From positions 1-5,691 of the forward strand of contig JAZKZO010000051.1 of NCBI GenBank assembly GCA_045612665.1: a stretch of 5,691 nucleotides of DNA, given 5' to 3'. Position 1 is the first letter of the stretch. Each line of letters begins with the position of its first letter. The notes below the pieces were generated by a model. That model saw nothing but the letters and a program-made list of their open reading frames with translations, searched no databases and was not told the DNA's origin. Shown here one piece after another: positions 5,453 through 5,691 of this stretch. Position numbers and translations under genes: made by a program. The stretch comes from RGIG2000 sp045612665. Lineage in GTDB: Bacteria > Bacillota > Clostridia > Oscillospirales > CAG-272.

Positions 5453-5612
5453 TAACTCAAATCCTTAACGCGGAATACGGTAAAGGTTGTTGCCCCTTTA
5501 CAGCTCGGGAGTGGTCTTCACGAGTGTCGCAATAGATGACTTTCACCAAGCGCCATCCTCTCTGAAAAGCAAAAATCTCGTTACTCTTTCCGTCAATGCT
5601 TTTAACGACTAC

Positions 5613-5641
5613 ATTTTAACATATGTAATATGACTTGTCAA
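5613..5641 (-). promoter_or_regulatory. Sigma-A-type promoter of thrS
   Basis: On the minus strand, TTGACA (5641-5636) and TAAAAT (5618-5613) are separated by 17 nt, near-consensus in all respects. The predicted start is around 5606, just ahead of T-box stem I. Confidence 0.92.
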
Positions 5642-5660
5642 GGCGAATTTTGAAAAAATT

Positions 5661-5691
5661 CAAAAACAAAGGCAGGGAATTTGTCCCTGCC
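5661..5691 (-). terminator. Terminator of an upstream minus-strand gene outside the window
   Basis: On the minus strand GGCAGGGA (5691-5684) pairs with TCCCTGCC (5678-5671) around a 5-nt loop, followed by TTTGTTTTTG. It lies directly upstream of the thrS promoter, so it should insulate thrS from a neighbouring gene to the right. The stem may continue past the window edge, and use in the plus direction cannot be judged. Confidence 0.8.

Larger units (their letters stand above)
5365..5606 (-). promoter_or_regulatory. Threonine T-box leader of thrS
   Basis: This roughly 240-nt leader runs from the predicted start point to the thrS ATG. Stem I shows the AGAGUAA motif (5587-5581), a helix ACGAG/CUCGU (5581-5577 with 5524-5520), the conserved CAGAGAG-AU-GG block (5564-5553) and an apical stem GAUG/CAUC (5557-5554, 5538-5535) enclosing GCUUGGUGAAAG. 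The specifier loop GAAGACCACUCC contains the Thr codon ACC (5515-5513) followed by A; ACU (5512-5510) is directly adjacent. A 7-bp hairpin GUAAAGG/CCUUUAC (5501-5495 with 5486-5480) is taken as stem III, with almost no room for stem II. The T-box/antiterminator and the terminator follow. In known members, uncharged tRNA pairs at the specifier and at UGGN, stabilises the antiterminator and turns the gene on. Threonine specificity and the downstream synthetase agree. Confidence 0.94.

Noticed and set aside
1..5691. A novel defence, mobile or otherwise undescribed system
   Set aside because: All gene-sized regions are accounted for by lysine biosynthesis, thrS and their leaders. There are no direct repeat arrays, transposase genes or unexplained gaps.

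Overview
The window looks like a chromosomal segment of a low-G+C Bacillota, most likely class Clostridia. The grounds are two Gram-positive-style leader RNAs (a lysine riboswitch and a T-box), strong AGGAG or GGGGG Shine-Dalgarno sites, consensus TTGACA promoters, intrinsic terminators with U-tracts, and very A/T-rich intergenic DNA. Nothing in the sequence fixes a genus. It reads as ordinary housekeeping DNA: I see no mobile element, CRISPR array, tRNA or rRNA, and no clearly undescribed system.

Layout. Positions 1-144 hold the last 47 codons of an unidentified plus-strand gene, closed by a terminator at 151-180. From 220 to 515 there is no gene but a full regulatory leader: a promoter, a lysine riboswitch aptamer (255-419), a proposed antiterminator, an intrinsic terminator (460-483) and a ribosome binding site. 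This leader controls a tightly packed plus-strand operon, dapA-dapB-lysA (516-3444), with gaps of 1 and 3 nt between genes. A strong hairpin at 3528-3555 has U-tracts in both directions. It ends this operon and also the convergent minus-strand gene thrS (3565-5364). Upstream of thrS lie a threonine T-box leader (5365-5606) and its promoter (5613-5641). At the right edge is the minus-strand terminator of a gene outside the window (5661-5691).

How the parts work together. DapA and DapB make tetrahydrodipicolinate from aspartate semialdehyde and pyruvate. LysA carries out the last step, meso-diaminopimelate to lysine. The middle steps (aminotransferase or dehydrogenase route, epimerase) and the entry steps (aspartokinase, aspartate semialdehyde dehydrogenase) are not in the window. 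Rising lysine should fold the riboswitch and terminate transcription before dapA. On the opposite strand, uncharged tRNA-Thr should allow read-through into the threonyl-tRNA synthetase gene. Two aspartate-family amino acids are therefore sensed by two unrelated RNA devices on facing transcription units.

The points most worth a second look are a ThrRS whose N-terminal TGS domain is almost entirely missing, a DapA whose lysine-feedback site differs from the E. coli enzyme, and the compact T-box with two adjacent candidate Thr specifier codons.
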